Part shown: in pieces, positions 13,001-23,551 of the stretch | Layout: each line of letters begins with the position of its first letter | How positions within the stretch are numbered: the stretch's first letter is position 1 | NCBI GenBank assembly: GCA_963969595.1 | Contig: OZ018417.1 | Coordinates: 3,288,501-3,352,500 of the forward strand | Direction of reading: 5' to 3' | DNA from: Neckera pumila | Taxonomy: Eukaryota; Streptophyta; Bryopsida; Hypnales; Neckeraceae | DNA: 64,000 nt | Translations under genes and position numbers: made by a program | Notes under the pieces: generated by a model | Database searches by the model: none | The model's input: the letters and a program-made list of their open reading frames with translations, nothing else | Told to the model about the DNA's origin: nothing

Positions 13001-16000
13001 TTCGAACACTGCATTTAAATAATACCTTGTATATGTTGGGAAGTCTTAACTTGAATGGCGCTGGGTGTAGGATACGGATCATTTGAAGAAGGTGGAATGG
13101 GAAGTTCTGATAATCGATGAAAGTCGAAGTCAACGTCTGCAGAAGTCGTTGCAGAAGTCCTACCGCCCATTCAGCCAAATTAATTCTACTTTTCGGTTAC
13201 TCCTGTTGAGTGAGCCTCTCAAGGTCAGCGTTAACCTCTCGTTTTCTCTGTAAATTTGCGGAATTGATGCGCAATTCTGTTTTGCGTTATCTCAAAAGGT
13301 GTTTTGCTTACCGTTTGGTATCTTACTATGCCTCTATACATACCTGCCATTTTGAACCGAGTTGAAGCTTCTGGGTCGAAAGGGGTGCTCTCGAAATCCG
13401 AGGAAACTTTTCTCATATTTTCTCCATCTCTTTTTGTCCTCAACCAAAACAATTGTAATTGTAGTACTCAAGAATAGGAACAATTTAGTCTTATGTCTTT
13501 ATCCATAGCACTGACACTGGACTTTCGCCCGGCTGGTCATCAAGTTTTTAAAGCAGCTTCCCCTTCTGTGCGCATTTGTCCGAGATGTCATGTGAATATT
13601 GTGAGCCTTAACATCTTTTTTTGATCGCTTGCAGAGTAATGTGGAGGAGCTTACTCAATTTGTCAACTTTCTTGAACCTCTTAAAAGTTGGCTTCCTCAT
13701 GGAGACGAATCGACTCAAGTGGCTGAACTTCGAAGAAGGCTAACTGGTCGAGTCTTTGAGTACATCCCGAAGAATAGGCTTACAGAGTACTGGGTTCCAG
13801 TGGAGATGACCCCTGTGCACCTTGACCAGTATTATAATCTTCTCGTTAGGAACTACCCAACTCTTTCTCGAAATCACAAAGATCACCAGATTCAAGAAGT
13901 GGTCACCAAACTTCGACAGGTGCATTGTGGCCCTAAACAAATATTTGTTCTGTACTGCCTGCTAATGTATTCACTAATATTTCCTCAAAGTTGTGAATTG
14001 GAATGTAAGGTTATGTTCTACTGTTAGTTTATGTGGCTAAAGTGAATGTTGCAGGTGTTGTGGGGGCGCAATTATCCGATATTTTTTCCTGTAGTAGTCT
14101 GCACTATCAATGAGAACGGTTTTGATTTTGTAGTACCTAGAAACAATGCAATAGTATCTCGTGAATGCTTTTTTGCTGCAATATGAGATGTCGTGATGCT
14201 GAGTAACCGTTTTAACCCTTTCATACTGAAGCTTACGTGGTTTTGGCAGTCTTGTAATCACCCATTTCTCGCGGATCCGGCATTAGAAGGAACCATGGGT
14301 CAGGGCCTCACGCCCAAAGAGCTTCTGGACCACCATATTGAAATCAGTGGCAAGATGCGACTGCTACATTTCATGATGCCCATCCTCAAGGCGGCTGGTT
14401 GGCGTGTGATCATCTTCTCTCAGGTGCTTGGTTAGCGTGACCCCACCTTCATAGGCTCTAATCACTATCTGGTTTATGTAGACGATGGAAGATACTTCGT
14501 TTAAATTTTGCAGGTGTTCTGAAAAAATATCTGCTTGCACTGAACAAATGATAATGAATGCAGGAAACTAAACAGCTGGATATCCTGGAGAGATATATGA
14601 CTCAGTCTCATGGGTCTGATTCATATGAGCGAGTGGACCATGACATCGCTGTCAACGCGAAGGAAGCCGCGCTTCAAAGGTTCAATGCTGAAGACTCGAA
14701 GCGGTTTGTGCTTCTTTTGAAAACAGGCATGCACGTGTCTTTTAAAAACGTTCAATTTGTACTGATATACGACAGTGACTGGAACCCGGAAAATGATATG
14801 CGAGCGTTGCACAAAATTCATAACGAAGGTGAAGCTGGCAGCAAACCATTGCCTGTCCTCCGCCTCTACACGCACTTGACTGTTGAAGAGAGCACACTTG
14901 CTTTATCCCGGGATGGGCAGTTACCAGCAACCCGTGCAAGTTTCAGTGCAAAGATCTGCCAGAAACTTTTGGCTTGGGGAGCGAGCAAGATTTTCGACCA
15001 TTTTGATAATAGTAAGGGCCATACGCGGTCTTCGTATAGGCCCAAAGGGGCCAAGTTTTGCCCCAAAGCTAAGTTGAAGCAGGTCGTTTACAATTCAGAG
15101 GTGGTTTCAAAAATGCTGGAAGCATTACTCTGCCAGGATGAGGTTAGCAGTAAGTTCGAGGGTGATGTACTCCTGGAAGCTATACTTGTTCCCCGAGATG
15201 AACCAGCTCTACTATTTGCGGAGAGTGACCATCCCATCAATATGATCACGGGCGATTCAGCACAGGTCTTCTGGGGTTCATCTTTGAAATGGAGGCATGA
15301 TGATTGGCAAGCCAAGAAGGTAAAAACAAGCTTGCAATATTATTGTTCTGTTTTGTGTTTCAACAATGATGTCTTACAGGTCTTTCAGAGGTGGCGCAAT
15401 TGCATATGTCATGTAATTGTCGCCATGATTGTTCCTGAACGTAGTGCTGTTTCAGAACTTTCTCTATTAGGCTAATTCGTGCATGGTTGGAAGCGTTCAG
15501 CATTAGCAGCATACTCAGTGCTATTGGAGAGAATTTATCTCTCTTTCATGGACCAAAAACTTTGCCTGCTGTCGTTCATATGCACCTTAGGAAAGACAGT
15601 CTAGTTCTGTATCGACTTTCAAGAATGACAAGTAATTAATGTTTTCAATTTTCTGTAGGGGAATACGCTTGGTAAAGGTCAGAGAGGAAAGAAACGCGTC
15701 ACCTACGAGGAAGACGCCATGGCTTCTGCTGTCTTTAATAAGGCTCAAATTTCAGAGGAAAGTGAGAGGAAACGACCGAGACGTCGAAAGAGTAGCAGCG
15801 AAGAGGCACAAGAAGTCGTCACAGCTCCATCGGATCCAGTGAGCTTCCAAGAAGAGCTTCCTTCTCTATCCAGTATACTGCATTCTGACAGCATTTTGCC
15901 TGTGACCTCTCCCCAAGGCGATACAGCATTGCCATGTGACAGCACTTTACCTGTGACCTCCCCCCAAGGCGATACAGCATTGCCATGTAACAGCACTTTG

Positions 16001-19000
16001 CCTGTGACCTCTCCCCAAGGCGATACAGCATTGCCATGTGACAACACTTTACCTGTGACCTCTCCCCAAGTCGATACAGCATTGCCATGTGACAACACTT
16101 TGCCTGTGACCTCTCCCCAAGGCGATACAGCTTTGCCATGTGACAGCAATTTACCTGTGACTTCTACCCAAGTCGATATAGTATTGCCCTCTGGTAGCAC
16201 TTTACCTTTGGTTTCTACCGAAGGCGATACAGCTTTGACCTCCGTCATTCCTGAAATAGAGCATTTGCAAGAAAGCACAGATCCAGTGAGCACTCAACAA
16301 GGGCTTTCTTCTCTATCCAGTGGTGTGCATTCTGACAGCACTTTACCTGTGACTTCTACCGAAGTCGATACTGCATTGCCCTCTGACATTCCTGAAAGAG
16401 AGCAATTGCAAGAGAACACAGTTTCAAGCCCGTCGCATCAGTCAGAGGTAATACGAGAGCACCTGTCGCGGGAGCATATTTTTCTTTTTAAGCGGTTGTG
16501 GTGTTCCAACAACTGGACCAGGTTGTGTCGATGGAGAGCTTTTGTGTATTACGTAGAAATCAAAGCTTCCGAGTGTAGCATATTGATGAGAGGCATTGCT
16601 GATGTCACTTGAGTTGAATGTTCTTGGGGTCCACGGTGTCTTCGGTAGTCAGTTTGGTTCCAGGACCATGTAACGTATTTTTGCTTTTTCTGTGTTCAGG
16701 TGGCTCGGTCAGCACACGGATCATTGAGAAATGATCATGTTACTAACCAGAATGCTGGTTCAGAGAGAAATCGATCTGATGGTCCTGGAATGCTGGCCTT
16801 TGAAAAGTTTCCGGCCTACCTTTCAAAGATTTGCTGCATGCTGGATCTTCCTGTACATTTCTCCCCTAATCTCTTGCGTTGCTCTTCTTCGCAGTACATA
16901 TTACTGCTTTGTATGTTCATGGCTCCAGCATTGATACTTGTTGTAATCTTTGACAGTTTATTGTGTGGAGCGTTGATTATTTGCTCTGTTTTTTGAGTCA
17001 AATGATTAGGGACTATATATCCTATCGTCTTGTGAATTGCATGATTCAGTTACCACTCAGTCAACCAGACCTACAATTCGCAATAACATTAAGTGATGGA
17101 ATTCCATCTTATTAACATTAAACATTGTTCGGTGCATGTTTTCTCCTAATGCATGTTCTAGTAATTATGTTTTATTCGTTTTTACAGGGACCTGCGAAAG
17201 TGCGTGCGGGTGAGATTTTCAAGTACTTCCTGCAAAGGCAGAAGAATATTCGCGGATCCCGTCCGCCTCATGAAATTTTTGCCATCCAACTGTGTGTGGT
17301 ATGGACAACCATTATCCTGTTTATCATCGCAGCTCCCCACTTGAGAATGCATGCTTTTGTAAGTGTATTGAAAAATGGTCGTTGATAATTGACCTAATTT
17401 GCAGAGGCTTTTCATGTGTATTCCAGGAGAATGCGTCGAATGATTTTTGTGTCGATATTGTTGAATTGTAGGTCTGGATGGCTGCGGAGCAATTTAATCA
17501 TGCAATTGACAAGGCGATGTCCATATGCCTGGTGGAGGAGAAACTTCGCGTAAGTTATACAAATCGTGATCAATTTGTGGGTGAGCTGTACAAGAAAGTG
17601 AAGGAGATTTGCGACAATTTTACACCCCGACCTGCCCCTCTAGTGAATGTTCCGACTACTTCCCAACCTGCCTTGGTACCTGAAATTACTCCTCCTAGAA
17701 CCTCTTTACTAAATCATCCACCTATAGCTGGATTTGAACCCTCTCCCGGAAATGTGCTCCCGCAGGCTGTTGACGCAGCGGAACCTGCCCGCAATCAACT
17801 TGAAGTTTCCCAAGGGACAGGCCTACAAGTTGAAACAGAAGTATTATTGCCAGAATCGCAATCAGTACAAGAGACTCTTCCAGGAGAAAATGCTCTAGAG
17901 GCGGAGGGAGCTCAGACTGTAGTTAAACCAGTAGGCGTAGAAGTGGGTACTGAAGTTGTCCTGGTCGAGGCTGATCCTCGCCTGGTACCCGAGGAGCCTT
18001 TGGATACGCTCATTAGTCAGCGGCGAGTTCCTGAATATGAACCGATTCAGGTACTTGCTGGCACAATAACATCAGGTGATTCGTCGTTGGAGCAAGGCTT
18101 AGGCTGGGTTCTTGTTAGCCCAGTACCTGAAATTTCTGTTGGAGATCTATCTATTACGAGGCAGCCCTTGGAAGCATCAGGTTCCGAACGTGTATCGAAT
18201 TCTAAGTCTCATATAGGCTCATCGCAAAGCGATGAAGCGGGACTGGCTTCTGCAACCCTGGGTGCGTCTCCCATGGAGGTGCCTCGTCAGGTGAGCCTTA
18301 CTTTTCCTACTGGATCTCATGTTACCATTTGAGTGCTCCTTTTGCACTTGTGGTTTTAATAATCTGATCTTATATACTGGCTACTCATTGGCCCGATGCT
18401 CTTTTGTGTGTAAGTTGAAAATTTTAAGAGCTGTCCACTAATATTAGGCTTAGTGCTTGGATTGGTTTCGTCATATCCACTCCTCTCAGTGCTCTGTTCT
18501 AGAATTGCCTTTTATATCCTGAGGATTTAGCTATTATCTTGTGCCATGCTAATGTTGCAAGTGCCACTGTTTAGAGTCATTTTCATTAGAGTTGTTATAA
18601 GGATTAATGTTTGATCGTACACACCTTGTATGGCAACATTTGTCTTTACTAAATTAGCCTTGGTTTTCCTGCTGGTTTTAGGTTCTTCCAACCGAATCTA
18701 CGCAGCCAGCTAGACAAAGCGAGCAAACGGCAGCAGCTCCTCTTGCAAGTCCGAAGAACAGGTTACAGCAAGACAAGGCCTTCATAATCAATGTCCAGCT
18801 TAAGGAGATGCAGCTTATGAAATCAGAGGCAGACCGAAAGTTACAAGTGCTGAAAAGACAACATGATGACTGTCGCTTGGGGCTTTCTGCAATCCCTGGG
18901 ATGGCTGAAGAAAAAGAGAAGCAATATAAAGAAAATAAAATGGTCTTAGAACGAAAAAATTATGCAGATTCGAAGGCATTGGGAACTCGCCAACGTGCTG

Positions 19001-22000
19001 ACCGTGATAAACTGGATGATTTGTACTCCAAACTTATTTCGAGTGCTTCAGGAAATGGTTCGGGTGTAGACTTACGAAAGATTGAGGAGGAAATACAGAG
19101 GATCAAGGACTATTACATAAAGCTCATGCATGCCGCCTCGACCCCGTCCCCATTGCAGGAATCTGTGGGTCAACGTCCGAGTTTGACATCTATGCCGTCA
19201 AGTACACCTGCGACGGTGGCCTTACCAATCCGCACAGTGCAGGTAGATGATAGCTCACGGGTTGCTCAATCTTCAGCCAGTCCAGCTGAAGAGCAACAGA
19301 GGCAGCATTTGGGCCGCGTTTCATCATCAGGTACTCCAGCTATATCGTCGCAGCGGGGGCAGGGAGTGCAGCCTGTGACCGGGCTGGGTTTACCCCATAG
19401 TCAGCGGCCTGCAGTGATTTCAACAGCACCGATGCAGACAAGCAGTGTGCAGCGTGTGACAGGGCGTAACCAGCGGCCTGCTGCAATATCAACAGCAGCA
19501 GCGGTGCAGGCTTGCGGTGTACAGACTCGTGGTCAGCTTCAAAGAAGTAATGCAGCAGTTCGCCCTAGTCCTACGCCGAATGTCCCGAGAGGAGCACCTG
19601 CAGTAAGCCGAAGCGTCAGTGCTCCAGCAATGGCTCCTGCGGTACCTTCAAGTTTTGGAAATATGGCGAGGCCTTCTGTACCGGTTTCAGTAGCGGCTCT
19701 GGTTTGTGTCTTAACATCCTCAAAATATCACTGTTGTCGTTCTTTGTATGCAACTGTAGCAGGAAGTCGTGAATTAATGTTGAGCACCTCCTATTTTGTT
19801 TTTTTGTTGGTTGCTCATGATTCTTTACGCACTGATGGTCATGCATGGTCTCCATTCTGTGTTCTTGCAATACTTGTAAATTGATCTGCGTATATCCATT
19901 CATAAACAAGTCCAGGATCATATTTTCTCTTATATGGAAAGGGTTCTTCATTAGCTTGGAAGTTCACGGTTGCATTCCACGTTGTTCTGGTTTTTATATT
20001 TTTGTACCTGCTGGCGAGTGATTGCAAGACAGTTATATTGGTGAGGGTGTAATGATTTCAGGTGTTGTGTGGTTGAGGAACAAGTCTGTCAATGCACGGA
20101 CAGCATTGTCGATGTTATGGATAACAATATCAGTTGTCACCTGGGTGTGCAGGCTGGGTGTGTGACTGAACATGTGTACCCGGATGTGCTCTTAAAGGAA
20201 AAGGAGAAACTCAGTAAGGAGCTCGAGAAGGCAAAGGCTGCTTATGAATCAGAGGTGGTGATTTAACCATCTTACCTGTGTGAATTTTACTCTTGTAAGA
20301 GCTTGGCCTGTTGAAGGTGGTGTTCAGAAATCTTGATTTTAGTCCACCTGATTACCTGCAGTAAGGATTCGTTCTTCTTCGTCAAGAATACATACCCAGT
20401 TATTTCCTTAACTCTGTTTGTCTGTTGACAGGCACAAAGGATAAAAGCCGAGTATGACAGAGAAGCAGAGATTCTTCATAAGAAATATGAAGCTTTACTT
20501 GTGGAGCAACATCGCTCTTTTACCAGGCGCCAGCAAGAAGTACAACAGAATATTGTGAAAGTGGAGTGGAATAGACAGTTGGCAGAGGCTCTTAAGCTTC
20601 GAGAAGAACTTGCCGCTCGTGCAGGTAGCAATTGCATCGTTAAACTTGCACCATTGTTATGTTGTTTTCACTTTGTCTTGCCTTCGAAGTTTAAGTTTCT
20701 TTTGTCGTCCGTAGGACCTTGTCTTTTTGTAAACCCCTGATGAATTGAAATTTCATTGTTATAAAATGACCAATTGAATTGAATTTATTGTGGAAATTAT
20801 AATTCAGATTGGACGAAATTTTACATCATCGGAATCGGTGAACATTACTTGTGTTGATGAGGAACTAAACCAAAAAAAGTCCACAGGATCCCTACTCAAA
20901 AGTGCTAAAATTTTCACTAGGTTCAATTTGGGCTTTTTCGCCCTTGATGGGTTAACTGTGCTCGAGGTTGAGCGCTTGGATGATGAGTGGGTCTATTGCA
21001 GCCGTTTTTGCAGGGCTGGCTACCCAAACCGCAGTGCAACCTCTAGTAAACCAACAAGCTCCTCAGCAGATTTCAGGAAGGCCTCGAACTACTGTGGTAT
21101 CAGCACATGCCAGTATTTCTCGGAGTACCACAAACACTGTCAACGCGGGTTCTGGTATGGCTGGTCAATCTGAGTGTTTGGAAGTTCATGAGTTTTCACA
21201 TACCCAACGCTCTGATGGCCCGGAGAGTCGTGCTTTGTGAAACTGAAGCTTTTGTCCGCATGCCAACCGCGTGTAGAAACCAAATCCTGAGGAGGTTCAT
21301 GTTACTGATAACAAGTTTTCATATTTTGGGTGGGAGAACAGGTATTATCATGCAACCTCCAGGGACTTCCAGCACTCGTGTATCTACTGCTCCTGTGCAC
21401 CATTCTCCAAGATATGGAATGCCTCAGAATGAGCAGTCACGGTCGTCAATGTCAGAAGCTATGGCGGTGTTGGCAGCGCGTGTGAATGGAGTTGGATCAG
21501 GTAAGTGTGGTAGATTCGTAGTTATTGTCCAATTCGCCACGTCAATGGATGTATTCGATCAACCTAGAAATCTAATGCATAGGGATATATCCTGGTTTAG
21601 GTGGTTCCACTTGTATCCCATTATCAATCCTGTAGCAGTTTCTTTTTTTTCTTTTTTTTTCTTTTTCTTTTATCATGTTCATCACGAATTATGAGGTCCA
21701 TTGGGTGGTTAACGCTCTGTCAGAAAGCTCTCAGTGAGGAGGGTTGCATGGACTTGGTTTCTCATGATTGGTTTCTCATGAACTTAGCTGGTGAGAGTTG
21801 AATTTCAACATATTTTCCATTCAAAAAGTTACAAAAATTGGAAACTCACCTACGGGGCACGTGGAGTACCGTTAGAAAGCATTTGGCAAGGAGGGGTGCG
21901 TGTGCTTGGTATTTATACGATTTGGACCTATGGAATACCATATTGATTTTCAAATTAATTCTGTGAAAAATTATTAAAATGCTAGGAAATAAAATCTACA

Positions 22001-22577
22001 AATCGGATTTGAGCATGGTTTGGATCGCCAGTTTCGTAGTTTTGGCACCGAAGCCCCTGTTGTTTATGTTGTAATAGAGCTGGGATTGTTATCCTAATGA
22101 AGGTTTTTTTAATTCTCTCGTGTAGGAATCAATGCTACTGGAAGTTCTCGAGCTCAGATGGAATCTGTTCCTCCAGAAATGAATATGGCTGTGAATGGGT
22201 CACCTCAACCACGTACTTCACCTGGAGTATTGGCACCCATTTCACCTTCGTTTCAAGATCCGATATTGGCTATAATTCGTAACAGTATGCCCTCTGTAGA
22301 AGCCAATTTTCCAAGTCCTTCGGAAACTGTAAGCTCAATCGGTGCAAGTTTACCCATCCCTCACTTATCTGAGCCTACTGCTGGAATGGAATATCGGATG
22401 CAACTTTCACAAGCATCACCTCAAACAAATCCTGGAGCAGATTCGGCGCCTATTGTTGGAGGAACCCCAGTGCAGATGACTAGCCAAGTTCGTTCTGGAG
22501 CACAGGAACAGGTAGCAAATGCCGCAACCCTTGAAATGCCGCAGAATGTAATCTACTTATCAGATTCGGACGATTGA
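4034..22577 (+). CDS. MOM1: MOM1/CHD3-like chromatin protein with PWWP, PHDs, chromodomains and a decayed SNF2
   Basis: Probable nuclear transcriptional-silencing factor related to Arabidopsis MOM1. Thirty coding exons splice in one frame to about 3502 aa: 4034-4193, 4285-4610, 4953-5436, 5862-6039, 6542-6632, 6785-6937, 7161-7315, 7459-8044, 8200-8262, 8574-9484, 10011-10202, 10362-11006, 11163-11637, 11769-12059, 12165-12317, 12555-12818, 13071-13223, 13635-13919, 14250-14423, 14564-15319, 15659-16447, 16700-16852, 17188-17298, 17472-18290, 18682-19701, 20078-20254, 20432-20624, 21014-21154, 21342-21500, 22126-22577. Order: PWWP (~455-545), PHD1 (~1025-1070), PHD2 (~1305-1348), chromodomains (~1420-1545), SNF2 (~1571-2165), 17-aa repeats (~2243-2360), MOM1-type helices (~2464-2568), coils (~2822-2935, 3130-3252) and an acidic tail. 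The SNF2 part lacks a Walker A GKT, a DEAH box and the motif VI arginines. PHD plus chromo plus SNF2 is a CHD3 layout, but the C-terminal half matches MOM1. Least certain joins are the 8262 donor and the 20078 acceptor, chosen for phase with a weak pyrimidine tract. Confidence 0.85.
6914..7545 (+). other. PWWP-domain coding segment of the MOM1-like gene
   Basis: Exons 6-8 encode VWVK, then VGGKDFWWPGLIV, then a VRLF strand and LKPF, with a helical end near HPDFIAAVIEADQYV. The FWWP box at about residues 470-473 and the following beta strands match the PWWP family, which binds methylated histone tails (often H3K36me) and DNA. The domain is split by introns after 6937 and 7315. CHD3 proteins I know of do not carry a PWWP, so this fusion is unusual. 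Binding specificity cannot be read from the sequence. Confidence 0.75.
9450..10150 (+). other. PHD finger 1 coding segment
   Basis: The end of exon 10 (CCHQC, GGELL) joins exon 11 (CCDGRGC, FHLQCLDPPL, FYCPSC). The spliced product has complete C4HC3 zinc-ligand spacing at about residues 1025-1070. The 526-base intron between them (9485-10010) interrupts the finger. The fold is that of histone H3 tail readers in CHD3/Mi-2 proteins. Confidence 0.88.
10975..11275 (+). other. PHD finger 2 coding segment with two in-frame splice donors
   Basis: Exon 12 ends with CEGCEVGGELM and exon 13 continues LCDGEGCKVVYHKECLDPPL and WYCPEC, a complete C4HC3 finger (~1305-1348). Two donors with the same exon edge, taat|gtacgt at 11006/11007 and taat|gtaagt at 11054/11055, lie exactly 48 bases apart. 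The extra 48 bases have no stop, so use of the second donor would add 16 residues inside the finger, between the second and third zinc-ligand clusters. Confidence 0.85.
11490..12059 (+). other. tandem chromodomain coding segment
   Basis: Exon 13 ends with a chromodomain containing VEYLVQWKSRSHAHDKWVSE. Exon 14 carries a second with IEWFVKWKGLGYENCTWEP. This paired arrangement just before SNF2 is diagnostic of CHD-type remodellers. The aromatic/Trp positions of a methyl-lysine cage (YLV.W, KW; WFV.W, TW) are largely kept in both copies, so histone reading may survive. Confidence 0.88.
12165..15319 (+). other. decayed SNF2 ATPase coding segment
   Basis: Exons 15-20 span both RecA-like lobes. 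Recognisable landmarks are HPILVVVPKSLIQNWEHEL (motif Ia region), the SCNHPFL region, WRVIIFSQ and YDSDWNPENDMRAL (motif V-VI region). Catalytic signatures are gone. The Walker A site reads GIIVYEASQEKIV with no GKT. The DEAH box reads IIDESRS. Motif III reads LLLLSEPLK in place of a TGTP-type box. The motif VI region reads ALHKIHNEG without the HRIGQ arginine. Reading frame and introns are intact, so the fold appears conserved for a non-enzymatic role. Confidence 0.85.
15891..16245 (+). repeat. 51-bp coding minisatellite in exon 21 (17-aa repeat)
   Basis: Seven units with consensus LPVTSPQGDTALPCDST are arranged head to tail, the first five nearly identical in DNA. A further unit lies at about 16340-16385. 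The flanks are duplicated too: DPVS with LSSLSS and HSDS occurs both before and after the block, so there is a higher-order repeat. All units are multiples of three and keep the frame. The segment is probably disordered. Its high identity suggests recent copy-number change. Confidence 0.92.
16790..17625 (+). other. MOM1-type conserved helical region
   Basis: Exons 22-24 encode FEKFPAYLSKICCMLDLP, then a KVRAGEIFKYFLQRQ helix, then PPHEIFAIQLCVVWMAAE and ELYKKVKEICDNF. From memory, this resembles the region after the SNF2 remnant in plant MOM1 proteins. There, a helix ending in a FLEY-type motif is followed by one containing FQIALCW. This block separates the protein from ordinary CHD3/PICKLE-type remodellers. 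Confidence 0.7.
20078..20624 (+). other. coiled coil resembling MOM1 motif CMM2
   Basis: Exons 26-27 encode a long charged helix: KEKEKLSKELEKAKAAYE, then IKAEYDREAEILHKKYEALL, RRQQEVQQNIVKVEWN and RQLAEALKLREELA. Heptad-like spacing and the final V..N..LAEAL pattern resemble the CMM2 multimerisation segment. In Arabidopsis CMM2 is sufficient for MOM1 silencing. A separate coil lies in exon 25 (about 18778-19130). The join into exon 26 is the weakest in this gene model. Confidence 0.65.
21501..22125 (+). repeat. intron 29 with two diverged dispersed-repeat pieces
   Basis: The intron contains a T-rich tract near 21640-21670. It also holds two segments (about 21700-21760 and 21865-21910) that share a pattern of gaaagc, then gaggaggg or aaggaggggtgc, then a gactt/gctt end. 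The same pattern occurs in reverse orientation at 1370-1450, including gtaccg next to aaggaggggtgc. This is a degraded dispersed repeat. Confidence 0.45.
22548..22574 (+). other. C-terminal SUMO-interaction-like motif
   Basis: The protein ends VIYLSDSDD and then stops. A four-residue hydrophobic core followed by Ser/Asp residues is the textbook form of a phospho-regulated SUMO-interacting motif. It is the only such acidic tail in the last exon. Confidence 0.6.
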
Positions 22578-23238
22578 TAGTGGTGAAATCGGATGGGGAG
22601 GAGCTGAGTCTACACCGAGTCAAATCCATTTCCAAGGATGGCACATGAACGGAACGTTGATTTGCCAAAATGAAGGTGTAATTAGTCAGTTATCTAATAG
22701 TGAATAGCAGCTGTGGATGCCCTCCTATGTCTTTGCATCCTTCTTCGGTTCTCCATTCGATCTGCACAGCAATCATCCCAGGGGAGAGGCTCCCTGTTGG
22801 ATTAGTCTATTCAAGCTCTACTGCAAATCAAATGCTGGCTTACGACAACCTCAGCTGACTTGCTGCACACTTTACTAGTAAGCAGGGGCTCTGTTTCTTA
22901 CAGGGTCGGACCTAGAACTCTTTGAGACCTTTCCTCCAATTGTATAATACAGAAATTTTGTGGGCCTGTCTGAAACAGTATGGTCCAGTTTTGACGTGAC
23001 ATTCTTGTATTATAGTCCATTGATAAATGATCTCAACTGTGGCAAGCCTGTGATTGCTTCGGTTTGTCAAAGGATGTGAAGGTAACCCGATATGATTTAT
23101 GTTTTTAACAGTATTTATTTTCTGTTTAACTGGATTAGTTATGTGTAACGTATAAAGAATTATAATGTGTCCCCTTTTAACAAATCATGTAAAAGTGACT
23201 TCAAGAGAAAAACATGTACTGAAAACTCTTGTCTTTAG
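22578..23238 (+). other. 3' flank of the MOM1-like gene
   Basis: No coding potential is recognisable. It most likely contains the 3' UTR of the MOM1-like gene; the polyadenylation site is not clear from sequence. Confidence 0.4.
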
Positions 23239-23242
23239 TTAA

Positions 23243-23547
23243 CCCTTGAAGGACGCTGAGGCTCAAAAGTGGTAGATGGCTGAAACAAAGATTGCACCTA
23301 TTAGTCATGGAGCCATGTCCTTTAACCCTTGAAGGACGGACCGGTAGCCATGGAAACCATGTATTGTGATTCCGTGTGACATCATCTACTTTGAAAAAGC
23401 CTAATACATTCATTGGAAGTCAAAGAACTGTTGAAGATCTTTCCTTCTTACTCCTAATACCGAGGATGAAAAGTTGCACTTCTGTCTTGTAGGGAAAGAT
23501 TCTTTGTCATTCAAAGGACGCAGAACGTCCTCGGCGGCGTTCAAGGG
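23243..23547. mobile_element. TTAA-flanked MITE, piggyBac-like ends
   Basis: The 305 bp between TTAA at 23239-23242 and TTAA at 23548-23551 start with CCCTTGAAGGACGCTGAGG. They end in the reverse complement of CCCTTGAACGCCGCCGAGG, giving imperfect terminal inverted repeats. A further internal TTAACCCTTGAAGGACG lies at 23322-23338. TTAA target duplications with CCC-starting ends are typical of piggyBac-type elements. There is no transposase, so this would be non-autonomous. Confidence 0.55.
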
Positions 23548-23551
23548 TTAA

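Noticed and set aside
15745..16293. Long minus-strand frames opposite exon 21
   Set aside because: They exist only because the 51-bp repeat lacks stops on both strands; the plus frame splices perfectly.
16853..16996. Transmembrane-like stretch following exon 22
   Set aside because: It is intron read-through; a donor at 16853 and the phase of the next exon exclude it from the protein.
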